A stretch of DNA of 64,000 nt from Aquilaria yunnanensis (Eukaryota > Streptophyta > Magnoliopsida > Malvales > Thymelaeaceae), in assembly GCA_039654915.1 (NCBI GenBank), contig CM077597.1:34260001-34324000 (forward strand). The letters are read 5' to 3'. The translations under genes were made by a program, and so were the position numbers. The notes beneath the pieces were generated by a model. It was not told the DNA's origin. It ran no database searches and saw only the letters and a list, made by a program, of their open reading frames with translations. Shown piece after piece: positions 32,501-41,627 of the stretch. Within the stretch, counting starts at the first letter, position 1. Every line of letters starts with the position of its first letter.

Positions 32501-35087
32501 CTAACGACACCAGTGTCTAACAAGCACTGCACTTCGGTTTTGACAAAGTTACTTTTATGGACCGAGATGCTCCGTTTCTTTTTCCGGACAGGTTTTGCCT
32601 CGGGATTAACTTTAAGGCTATGCTGTATTACGCTAGGGTTTATCCCTGGTATATCTTTCGGTGAGTAGGCAAATAGATCTTTATTTTCCAGTAGAAAAGA
32701 TACAAGTTTTTTCTTGTCACCTTCGGGCAAGCTCTTCCCTATTCGGGTAGATTGACCTGGGACAAGTTCTACTGTTTCCATTTCCGCTTTCGCGGGATCT
32801 CCTTCTTTGCCCTTCTCTGGTGCCTTTGCCTCCATCGTTTGTGCGAAGTTGTTTGCCGGAGCTTTTCGTGCCTTTACGAACACCTTTCTTACTTCGCCTT
32901 GATCTATGAAGATCTCTGCATCTTCATCCTTGGTGGCAAACGTGACAGTCAAGTACTTCACATCAGGGCGAATGTGCAGATTTCCCTGTGTCTGTCTCCC
33001 AAGGATGGCGTTGTACGATGAAGGGACATCCATGACAATAAACTTCGCCATTGTGGAGGCGTAAAGTTCAGCAGTCCCTTCTATCGAAGTTCCTTTCATC
33101 ATCAAGGGGAGATCGATCCATCCGAGGACAGGCAGTTTGGACGGTCCTACCCCGAAAGTAGGCGAGGTGACGGGCTTGAGGTCACTGCTAGATATGCCCA
33201 AGTTCGGCAGTAAGTGCGAGAACAGGACGTCAGCGTTCGATCCGTCATCGAGCAGCACTCCCTTGACGTCCCAGTTCCCTATCCTCGCCATGATCAGCAG
33301 CGGATCGTCATGGGGAAAGATGACGGTGGATCCATCCCTGTGGGCCAGTTTCTTTGTCGGATTCTGATATTCCATGACTGCTATTTCTCTGGCCTTCCTC
33401 TTTCTTTCCGAGGATGGGAGCCCCGTTGTGATTGTTTGTATTACTCCTGCCGGAGGTGGAAGGCGCCTCTTCGGACTTCGGTTTCTCCGCCTGTCAGAGT
33501 CATAGTCCTCATCTTTGGCCTTTTCTTCCTTATCTTTTCTTCTCTTCGGAGAAGGCATCCGCAGATATCGTCGAAGTTGGCCCAGTTTTATTAGCGACTC
33601 TATGTACTTCTTCAGTTGGAAACAATCTTCGGTGTCATGGCCGTGGTCGCGGTGAAACTGGCAGAACTTCTTTATGTTTTTCTTGCTATCAGCAGTCATG
33701 GCCCTTGGCCTCCGAATCTGCGTCCCCTGCCTTTCCATCGTCATGAGGATGTTTGTCCGTGTAGTGTTGAGGGGTGTGAAAGCTGGGAGTTTCCTTCCCC
33801 GCATTCTCCGAGGTCGGCCTGCCTGTTCGGTTGGATGCCGAGTTTGCTGGTTGGGCCCTTCGGCGCGGGCGTAATCGGACTTCGGCCCACCCATTCTCAG
33901 CTCCTCGGCGGTCATGTGCTGTTCGGCCCTTCGGTAAAATTCGCCGAGGGTGTCCGAGGGGTCCTTAGAGAACTCGTAAAACAACTGCGAGTCCCTCCGA
34001 AGGCCTCGTGTCATGGCGAGAATGCGTATTTCGGGCCGAAAATCCGGGACACTCAAAGCTTCCCTGTTAAACCATTCGACATAGTCACGGATGGTTTCTC
34101 CATTTCTGTGCTCTATGTCGAACATCTGTACAGGCATTTTCGCCGTTGGCTGACTTCCAATAAATTGCTGTGTGAAGGCCATGGATAACTCCTGGAACCC
34201 CGTGATGGTTCCTGGAGCCAATGAGTTACACCACGCAGTTGCTGGTCCTGTGAGGGTGACCTCAAAACATTTGCACAAGGTAGCATCATCGCCACCGTGC
34301 ATTATCATGCTGCGTCTGTACTTTGTCAGATGGCCTGTGGGTCAGTGCGGCCATCATAGATCTCCATCCAAGGTACCCTGAAGTCGCCTGGCATGGCTGC
34401 CTCAACTACAGTTTGGGTGAACGGGGACTCATCCTCGCAGAAGGTTCCCGACAGCCTAGCCCAGACGGGTTTGCGGGCTACCTGTTTCTCCACCCTGTCT
34501 AGTCTCGCTAGTATCCTCTCCATAAGGATTGTGGCGTTAAGGTCTTCCTCTGGTAAGGGAGATTGCCGGCGCCCCTTCAGGGAGCGAGCTCGGCGTCGAG
34601 GGGACAGGGACCTCGCCTCAGGCGACGAACTCCTTCGCTGTGAGACTTTGGGTCGCTTGAACCTTGTTTGTCCCGCAGGTGGTTTCCCAAGGGGTATGTT
34701 TTCCGTAGAGGACTCTTCACGTGGGTCCCCGCTTCCCGAACTATGATGGGTCGATTTGGGGCTTTTCTCCCGAGGGCGTCCTGGTGATGGAGGCCTTTGG
34801 GCCTGAGCTTGTTGTGGCCACCTTCGGTCTATTTGCTGTGTCATTTCAGCTACGACAGAACGTTGAAAGTCCCGTAGAAAGCTTATAGTAATGACTAGAG
34901 AGCGGTCTTCCTCGGGCGCAGAAGTCCCTGGGAATGTTTGCTCAGCGGCCGGTTGATCCTCAGGCGTGGACGGGGACCTCGGGAGTCCCTTGTCCTTAGA
35001 ACGCCGAGTTTCAACGATGGCGACCTCAGAGCGGGTTCCCACAGACGGTGCCAGATGATGCCGGTTAGCATCTTCGTGGAGTGACAT
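29588..35087 (-). pseudogene. gag-pol: Gag-pol of element C, frame-broken and catalytically dead
   Basis: The collinear parts are Gag N-terminus 35087-34326, gag/protease/RT 34308-31615, RNase H 31545-31222, archaeal-type RNase H and integrase 31182-29899, and integrase tail 30076-29588. Breaks against D: a one-base loss near 34352, a GAA-to-TAA stop at about 31615-31617, a CAG-to-TAG stop at 31222-31224, and a frameshift near 29940. Catalytic losses: RT box reads YVND (32119-32130) instead of YVDD; integrase Asp1 is Tyr (30424-30426); integrase Asp2 is Asn (30244-30246); the Glu is kept. Gag starts in the LTR, 32 nt from its inner end, as in D and H. Integration of C itself must have preceded these changes or been helped by another copy. 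Confidence 0.92.
35037..35053 (-). other. Primer-binding site of element C
   Basis: On the minus strand TGGCACCGTCTGTGGGA follows the 5' LTR (35822-35056) after 2 nt. It is within the gag frame. Confidence 0.72.
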
Positions 35088-35822
35088 TGAGACTTGTAGT
35101 GGGACTTCTTGAGAGGGAGACCGCCTGGAGTCCCGAACTGCCCAGGGGAGAGCGCCTGAAAAGCTCAGAAGAGAGGCTTAGGAGGTCCCCGGGGTGTGTT
35201 TCCGGGGAGGAGCCTCCGACGCCCAAGTCAGTGTCCTGAAAGAAAATAAGGGAGGAGCACTGAAAAGTAGAACGGCCTTGCCTGTTTGTGTTTTCTCAAG
35301 GAGAGGAGTCTGCTCAAGGATCGATCCCTTGCCCAGGTTTATTTCCTGGTATTTATAGGACTATTTAGCCCGTTCAGATCATGACACGTGTTCGGTCAAA
35401 TCTTTCCTGAATTTCTAGGCATAGGGGACAAGTTGCCGGTGGCAGGTTTCTTGAGCCTTGAACCAAGACAGGTCATGATGGGACCTGGATGGCGTCGATG
35501 TGTCAGACCGCCATTTGGGGCGGCCTGCAACGTCTGTGGGCGACATGTCAGAGGCTCCTTAAATGCTCATGTCGTACTTCCGAAGTCCCTGGACGAGGTC
35601 GTCCTCTGGCGCGGACGATGCCCCTTCGGGAAATATGCCCGTAGTTCGGGGAGTTCCCTGATTCAGGGTTCCGCCTTCGGGGAGATCCTCTTCGGCTTGC
35701 AATAGCTGATTCTCCATCTCTGAAGCCGATCTGTTTAGTACCTCGGGGGGGCTAATAGTATCCTCGCGTTCCCTGACGCTCCGAGTTCGGGTCAGATAGA
35801 GGCGATAGCCCTTCGGCTATCA
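35056..35822 (-). repeat. 5' LTR of element C (right copy)
   Basis: 767 bp, same ends as 25346-26112. G-box CACGTG at 35385-35390; TATA as plus-strand TATTTATA at 35350-35357. It carries the gag ATG at 35087-35085. Confidence 0.94.
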
Positions 35823-36180
35823 GTGCTCTATCTCAAGCATTCAGAGGTGGTAAAGACCCAGGGTGCTCTACCTCAAGCAATTTTCAGGGGTGCTAAAGAG
35901 TCAGGGTGCTCTACCTCAAGCATTTTAGAGGTGGTAAAGAGTCAGGGTACTCTACCTCAAGCAATTTTCATGGGTGGTAAAGAGACAGGGTTCTCTACCT
36001 CAAGAGTCATCAGAGGTGGTAAAGAGTCAGGGTGCTCTACCTTAAAGGAATTTGGAGGTGGTAAAGAGTCAGGGTACTCTACCTCAAAGAAATTTAGAGG
36101 TTGTAAGAGACAGTATTCTCTACCTCGAAGACTACAAGAGGTGGTAAAGAGAAGGTTCTCTATCTCTTAGATCATGGTGT
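35823..36180 (+). repeat. 42-44 bp tandem array of hairpin units in B
   Basis: About eight degenerate units, each with GGTAAAGAG, then CAGGG, then CTCTACC, which can pair as a stem-loop. The unit arms vary together in places (AGAGT with ACTCT; AGAGA with TCTCT). Element C is inserted within the first unit, whose left half is at 25325-25345. Confidence 0.85.
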
Positions 36181-36715
36181 GAGAGAGTTCTCTACCAAAG
36201 TTAAGATTGAGAGAAAGGTTTCTCTCTTCTGTAGAAAGGTTTTTATAGGGACAAGGGTGAGGAAGGTTCCTTAACCCGTCAAGAAAAGAGGAAAAAGTTT
36301 TCCTCTTAGGTTTTGAAGCAATAGGAAAGTTCTTATTGCGAAAAGCCTAGGAAAGTTCCTAGACTTGGTAGACGGGGAGGAAAGGGTTTTTCTCCTTAAA
36401 TTCTTAGACGATAGGAAGGTTCTTATCGTAGAGGTACTAAGGAAGGTTCCTTAACCTCACAAAGGAGAAAAAGGTTTTTCTTCTTAGGCTTGGAAGCAGT
36501 AGGAAGGTTCTTATTGCAAAAGGCTAGGAAAGTTCCTAGGCTTGGTAATCAAGGAGCAAAAAGTTTTGTTCCTTGGATTCCCAAATGATAGGAAAGTTTC
36601 TATCGTAGAGGTAATAAGGAAAGTTCCTTAACCTCAAAGGGGAGGAGAAGAAGGTTTTTCTCCTCAAGGTTTCGGCGGTGAGAAGGCTCTCATCGTCTAG
36701 GTAAAGCCGGACAAA
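36181..36715 (+). repeat. Array of about a dozen short hairpins before the B polypurine tract
   Basis: Consecutive inverted repeats with two-base loops AG or GG. Examples: arms GAGAGAAA/TTTCTCTC (36209-36226), AAGAGGAAAA/TTTTCCTCTT (36286-36307), GCAATAGGAA/TTCTTATTGC (36318-36339), CTAGGAA/TTCCTAG (36347-36362), ACGATAGGAA/TTCTTATCGT (36408-36429), TAAGGAA/TTCCTTA (36438-36453). Further ones lie at about 36487, 36526, 36550, 36586 and 36618. The stems differ, but the centre GGAA-RG-TTC recurs. No protein is encoded. Confidence 0.85.
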
Positions 36716-36757
36716 ATTTGGTAATGGCTTTTGCATGCGTCATATTCTATGAGACAT

Positions 36758-36772
36758 GCAAATGGGGGCAGC
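36758..36772 (+). other. Polypurine tract of element B
   Basis: GCAAATGGGGGCAGC directly precedes the 3' LTR and fits the plus-strand primer of this class. Confidence 0.72.
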
Positions 36773-38611
36773 TATTGACACCCAATTTTGTCCGGGCACT
36801 GACTTTTGTTTAATTTTTTGGTTAGGAAAATTAGTTTAGGAGCATTTTGATTTTTATAGGGGCATTTTAGTCTTTTAGGTAATTTTTGGTTTTTTTGATC
36901 ATCTAGGGTAAAAATAGGAGTTAATTTAGTTTAGGTACTAATTTGGAGTCCTAAAAGTGTTATAGGTCAATTTGGAAAAAAGAAAAAGTTTGGGAGAAAA
37001 TGGAAGATTTTTAGAAAGTTTGAGCAAAATTCAAAGGTTTGGGGTAAATCTGTCAATTTTAGAAAGTTTCAGCCAAATCTGTCGATTTTATAAGATTTCA
37101 ATAAAATTTGGGACTTTTGCAAAGTTTTGGGGCTAATCCGACAATTCCTGAAAGTTTAGGGTCAAATGGGCAGATTTAGAGTTCTACTGTACTTAAACTG
37201 TAATTTCATGTAATTCTCTCCTAATTGGACTAAACTTCCTCAAATTTGATTTAAATCAGGTTTAAACTTTAGAGATGTTGTTAGTCACATTTTAGGGGAC
37301 CCTCCAGTATAAATAGGGCTCAAATTTCAAGAGAAGGGAGAAGGAGAAAAAAGAAGCCCTAAACTCCCAGTCTCGAAAAAGAGAAAACTGCAGCTCTAAA
37401 CCCCTGCCTCTCCTCCCTTCTTCCCAGGAGCCCTAATTTTTCCCTCTGCTGCCGTCACCGTTCACGTTCCAGTTTCTCTCCCTCCAGCCAGCTTCACCAG
37501 CGTCGCCCCCTACCGCCGCCGGTCACACCGTCACCTTCCCACCTCCATCGTGACTCCTCCGTCACGTCGCCGTCCAATCCCAGCCGTCCTCCTTCGCTCC
37601 CGCATCGCCTTCGCCGCCAGCTGCCCGTCACCGACGCTGCCGTCGTCTCCGCAGCTCCCTTGCCGGCCGCCATCGCCACTTCAGCCGCCCACCCCGCCAT
37701 CGCCGGCCACTGCCGAGCACGCCCAGGTGGCCCTTCATCCAATCGTCCCGAATCGTGAGAGAAAGGAGAAGAAATCCGTGATCCGACCTGACCCGCCCCG
37801 TTCGATTTCTGATCCTGTTAACGTTTTGATATAATGCTCGTTTAGTCCCTGGGTTTCTCTGTTTTGTTCATCTGAGTCTCTGATGTTATTTTTATTTACA
37901 ATTTGGCCACTGACAGCATTATTTTACTTGTGTTTTTTCTTTCATAGTTTTGTTTACTAAATTCATAAATTGGTCTAGGAATTAATATTAAGCATAGTTA
38001 TATGATTAGGCTAGATAGATAATTTTAATAAATAATATAGAATTAGTTCGACATAATGCATCTAAAAACAAAAAAAAAAAAAGCATCACACTTAGGAAAT
38101 TTCAATTTTTTTTAGTAGGTTTGATAAAAACTTTATGATAAGTTTAGGATAATAAATAAAATTTTTATATCCTCATCCGGGTGATTCGATAGGATCCACG
38201 GTTTGGATTGATAATCAACTAAGAAAAAAAATATTTAGAAAGATAAATAAGGATAAAATGAGGATAGGTAAAGTTTTTTTTTAAATTCCACATCCGGGTG
38301 GTCCGATAGGATCCATGGTTTGGAAATATAAAAATTTCATAAAAACCAATAAAGTCAAGTAGTAAAAAGTTAGGAAGTCCATATCCGGGTGGTTCGATTA
38401 GAACTCATTGTTTGGAAAATTAATCAAACAAATTAAAAGCAAGAAAAACAAAATTAAAAATCAAACTAGGTACCAATTTTGGGCGCTAGAGTAAAGTTAT
38501 TTTAGCGTAACCGTACTCCCGAACCCCTCGAACTCTCGTAGACCATTTTAAGGTATCCAATCGACCTAGGTGAAACCGATTGGTGGCGACTCCCAAAAAT
38601 ACGTTGCTACA
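36773..38611 (+). repeat. 3' LTR of element B
   Basis: 1839 bp, TATTGACACCC to TTGCTACA, followed by TATGG (38612-38616). It mirrors 18980-20819, including the TATA box (37308-37315), the GC-rich block and the three short motifs. Confidence 0.92.
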
Positions 38612-38769
38612 TATGGTTAGTCCAATATGCATGTATTTACATAGTGATCAAGAAGGTGACTTGAGTATGTACACTAGGGGTAATGACCTACAAGACACAC
38701 CAATCCAGGGAGTTTAAATGCACAATTTTGGCACCATAACTAGAATACCCCAAAGAGCATCACAGATGT

Positions 38770-38781
38770 TAGTATCAAAGC
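38770..38781 (+). other. Primer-binding site of E, initiator-Met type (decayed)
   Basis: TAGTATCAAAGC matches the plant initiator-Met consensus TGGTATCAGAGC at 10 of 12 positions; both changes are G to A. It begins 5 bp after the LTR end. Confidence 0.75.
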
Positions 38782-38949
38782 ATGGTTTGTACATGTACAT
38801 AGCAGATAGTTGCATTGCATGTATCTATATACATGAACTTAGTTTGGTCAGCTGCGAGTGTTAAGTTCCATTGAAATACCTATGATCTTTATATGTGCTC
38901 TATGATGAATCATCAATGCATGAAGTAAACATGGTTGCCACAATGAGAG

Positions 38950-40349
38950 GGGAACCACCTTGAAGGCCTCCTACTAATTCCGGGCAGCAAAGAAATGGAT
39001 AGAATAGAGGGAATTAGGGGCAACAGGGGATACCAAACCCTAAAGTGCCTCAAGTTTGATTAGAGCTTTAGAGGAACTTAGCTCTAATAAATGAAAACTT
39101 AGTAAGGTTGATTCAAGCATAGTAGAAATGAGTCCAAGTAGCTCTAGTAGAAGAAATTCAAGATGCACAGTAGTAACCAGAATAAGATACGAGGAACACA
39201 TATGAATATGTTCCTTCCGGAAGCATAGAAGACGCCAATGATGAGACCATTGAGGAGGAAGATGAAGATAGGAGAAATCCAAGAGTAAGAAGACTAAGGT
39301 TTGAGATTGGTCAGGTATCCAGGACCAATCCCACTGTCTATGACCATTCCTCCATTAGGAATGAGATTGACGAAGGCCATGTGAGAAAATCCAGGAGAAG
39401 GCAGAGAGATCATAGAGAGCATCACCAAACAGAGGGCTCTCACAAATCCAGGAGACATAGATCAGAGGATCTAGAAGGTGTAGATGAAATCAAACTATTA
39501 GAGAGGTTCCAAGGCCTAAGACCTCCATAGTTTGATGGAAGAGCCAGGCTAGAGAGAGCTCAAGAGTAGTTATTCTTCATTAAAAAAATGTTTGACAAGG
39601 TGCCACTAAGCTCCACCAAGAGAATGTCACTAGCTACTTACAATCTAATAGGTAGTACAGAGATATGGTGGAGGAGCACTGGAGATAGATATGTAGTAAG
39701 GCAAGGAGAAAACATGGAAATGACTTGGCCAAAGTTCACCCAGCTGTTCCAGGAGTAGTACATCAGTGATGCCATCAAGGATATGAAGTAAGATGAATTT
39801 GATGGTCAAGGGCAGTACAACCTCAGTGTCCTAGAGTATGAGCACAAATTCACTCAGTTGGTGATGTATGCTCTTCAATACCATGGACTAGAGGAGTTAA
39901 AGGCCAAAAGATTTGTCAGAGCCCTAAGGTCAGACATCAAAAAGGCTGTAAGACCTTTTGGAGTAGTCACATACTATGAAGTAGTGTAGAAAGCTGTACT
40001 AGTAAAGCAAGAGGAGTATGAGACTAGGTATTTTCCCAGTGGACCATGGGAAAGTAGCCAGCCAGGTAGCAAGTAGAAAAAGCCACCACATGGCAAGGGA
40101 ATTGCCAAGGGTTCCCATCTTGGTGGTGAGGGCAAGGTGAAGAGGAAGTCCCCTGGCCTAAGGTGCCCTAAGTGCAAGAAGTTTCATGGAAAGAAACCTT
40201 GCTATTTTGACACCCAAGCATGTCTAAAATGTGGATCTATGGATCATTGGATCAAAGACTGCCCACAAGCTCAAAGGAGGCTGGAAGACCAAGGTCTAGT
40301 AAGGCCTATTTGGGTTGGACCTAGAGGGGGAGCACCTAGGGATGGATAG
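38950..40349 (+). pseudogene. gag: Gag of element E with many stops
   Basis: The start is uncertain. From about 39498 the frame is a typical gag domain (LLERFQGLRPP, FDGRARLERAQE, TWPKFTQLFQE). It ends with a classical zinc knuckle, C-X2-C-X4-H-X4-C, at 40221-40262 (CLKCGSMDHWIKDC). At least five stops interrupt it, most at places where Gln is expected (for example TAG after LRPP near 39528 and TAG near 39756). Gag would form the particle and bind RNA through the knuckle. This copy cannot. Confidence 0.85.
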
Positions 40350-40367
40350 TAAGGGCCAGCTCCTCCA

Positions 40368-40874
40368 GTGCCTCGGCCTCCAATGCAGAGAGCTGGAAGA
40401 GTCTTCCAAGTGGAGAGGCCAGAGACAACACAACAAGAAAGGACAATAAGAGGTAACATTTACCTTAATGGTATACTTGTTAGTGTTCTGTTTGATACTG
40501 GTGCATCTATGTCTATAGTGGCTAGGAAATTTGTTAATGCCATGAAATTGCCTACTAAAATCATGCTTAGGATATCCTTAGTGAAAACAGTAGGTAGTCA
40601 ATGTCTTTTCACTGTTGACCTATCTAAGGATTGTGAGCTAGTAGTAGGAAAGACTAAGGTTATGACTAATCTGCTAGTGTTGGACATCCCTATCTATGAT
40701 TTTGTGCTAGGTATGAATTGGCTTGTTATGCATAACATAAAAATTGATTGTGCTAAAAGAGAAGTCACATTACCTGATGGTGAAGTGCATGCATTACTGA
40801 ATTCTAAAGAATTAGTGTATGAAATGCATGGCATGGAACTAAAGCTATTAGATGAGATACCTATGATTTTTTAG
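40368..40874 (+). pseudogene. pol: Protease segment of element E
   Basis: An open stretch of 168 codons holds the retroviral-type aspartic protease. The active-site motif LFDTGASMSIV sits near 40486-40520 and the second conserved block LGMNWL near 40710. The segment ends in TAG at 40872-40874, after which only fragments of the protease-RT linker follow. It is the longest undamaged domain of E but lacks an intact upstream gag. Confidence 0.87.
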
Positions 40875-41627
40875 CATGATTGTTGTTATGCATTTAATGA
40901 ATTGTACTATGAAGAATAAATGGATAGAATATCTGTAGTGAAAGACTATCCACAAGCCTTTCCTAAAGACCTGTCAAGTATTCCTCCATTATGTGAAATG
41001 AGTTTGAGATCAAGCTGCAATGAAGCACTAGTCCAATATCCATTCCTCCTTACAGAATGCCTATCACAGAGATGAATGAGCTTAAGAAACAACTCGATGA
41101 ACTTCTTGAAAAAAATTCATAAGCCCAAGTGCTTCACCATGGGAAGCTCCTATTCTCTTTGTGAAGAAGAATGATGGATCATTGAGACTATGCATTGACT
41201 ATAACAAGCTCAATGCAGTGACTATCAAGAACAGGTATCGACTCCCTAGAGTTGAGGATCTTTTTTATTAACTCAAGGGAGCTAAGATCTTCTCCAAGAT
41301 AGATTGGAGATCTGGATACTTCCAGTTGAGAGTAAAGGAAGAGGATATTCCTAATATTGCATTCAGGACCAGATATGGGTAATATGAGTACACAGCCATG
41401 CCATTTGGTTTGACTAATGCCCCAACTGCTTTTATGGACCTAATGAACAAGGTGTTCAAACCACATCTATACAAATTTGTGGTTCTGTTCACTGATGACA
41501 TCCTAGTGTATTCCAAGAATGAAAATGAACATGAACATCATTTTGAAGATTGTCTTAAAGAGTCTATTGGAACATCAGCTTTATGCCAAGTTATCTAAGT
41601 GTGAATTCTAGATAAGGGAAGTGTCTT
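40875..41627 (+). pseudogene. pol: First part of RT of element E
   Basis: The protease-RT linker (VVKDYPQAFP) and RT follow in shifted frames near 41000-41100. RT motifs are [13 protein letters not shown] (41297 onward), MPFGLTNAP (41398) and the catalytic [10 protein letters not shown] (about 41490). The frame is cut at 41628 by solo LTR S2. GTCTT at 41623-41627 is the left target duplication. Confidence 0.87.

Larger units (their letters stand above)
25346..35822 (-). mobile_element. Tat-type Ty3/gypsy element C, full-length but disabled
   Basis: 10,477 bp in minus orientation, with GTGCT on both sides (25341-25345, 35823-35827). Both LTRs are 767 bp. The layout is identical to D. By eye the LTRs differ at about 28 positions (about 3.7%). 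It is inserted in a tandem-repeat unit of B. Gag-pol is broken at several places, and catalytic aspartates of RT and integrase are replaced. Confidence 0.95.
18980..38611 (+). mobile_element. Ogre-like (Tat lineage) non-autonomous element B, 19.6 kb including nested C
   Basis: LTRs of 1840 and 1839 bp flank an interior with an Arg-tRNA primer site, a gag fragment and long noncoding hairpin arrays. The target duplication is TATGG (18975-18979 and 38612-38616), and the empty site GTTATGGTTAG is present in the E 3' LTR near 50069. Without C, B is about 9.15 kb. Protease, RT, RNase H and integrase are absent, so it would have depended on another element. Large size, the Arg primer site and tandem repeats before the 3' LTR fit the Ogre group. 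Confidence 0.88.
14109..38764 (+). repeat. LTR shared by F1 and E, interrupted by three insertions
   Basis: It starts TGTTACCAC right after the F1 purine tract and ends CATCACA at 38764, 5 bp before an initiator-Met primer site that leads into E. Without the inserted fragment (15343-16460), G1 and B, the LTR is about 2.48 kb, like S1, S2 and the E 3' LTR. Pieces are 14109-15342, 16461-16677, 18095-18979 and 38612-38764. One LTR serving as the 3' LTR of F1 and the 5' LTR of E means the two elements form a tandem. Confidence 0.85.

Noticed and set aside
34300..34360. Programmed frameshift between Gag and Pol in C
   Set aside because: D has one continuous frame at the same place. C has simply lost one base in a CCC run.
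24345..36715. Regularly spaced repeats that could suggest a CRISPR-like array
   Set aside because: Units are contiguous or degenerate with no unique spacers of equal length, the surroundings are a plant retrotransposon, and no cas-like gene exists.
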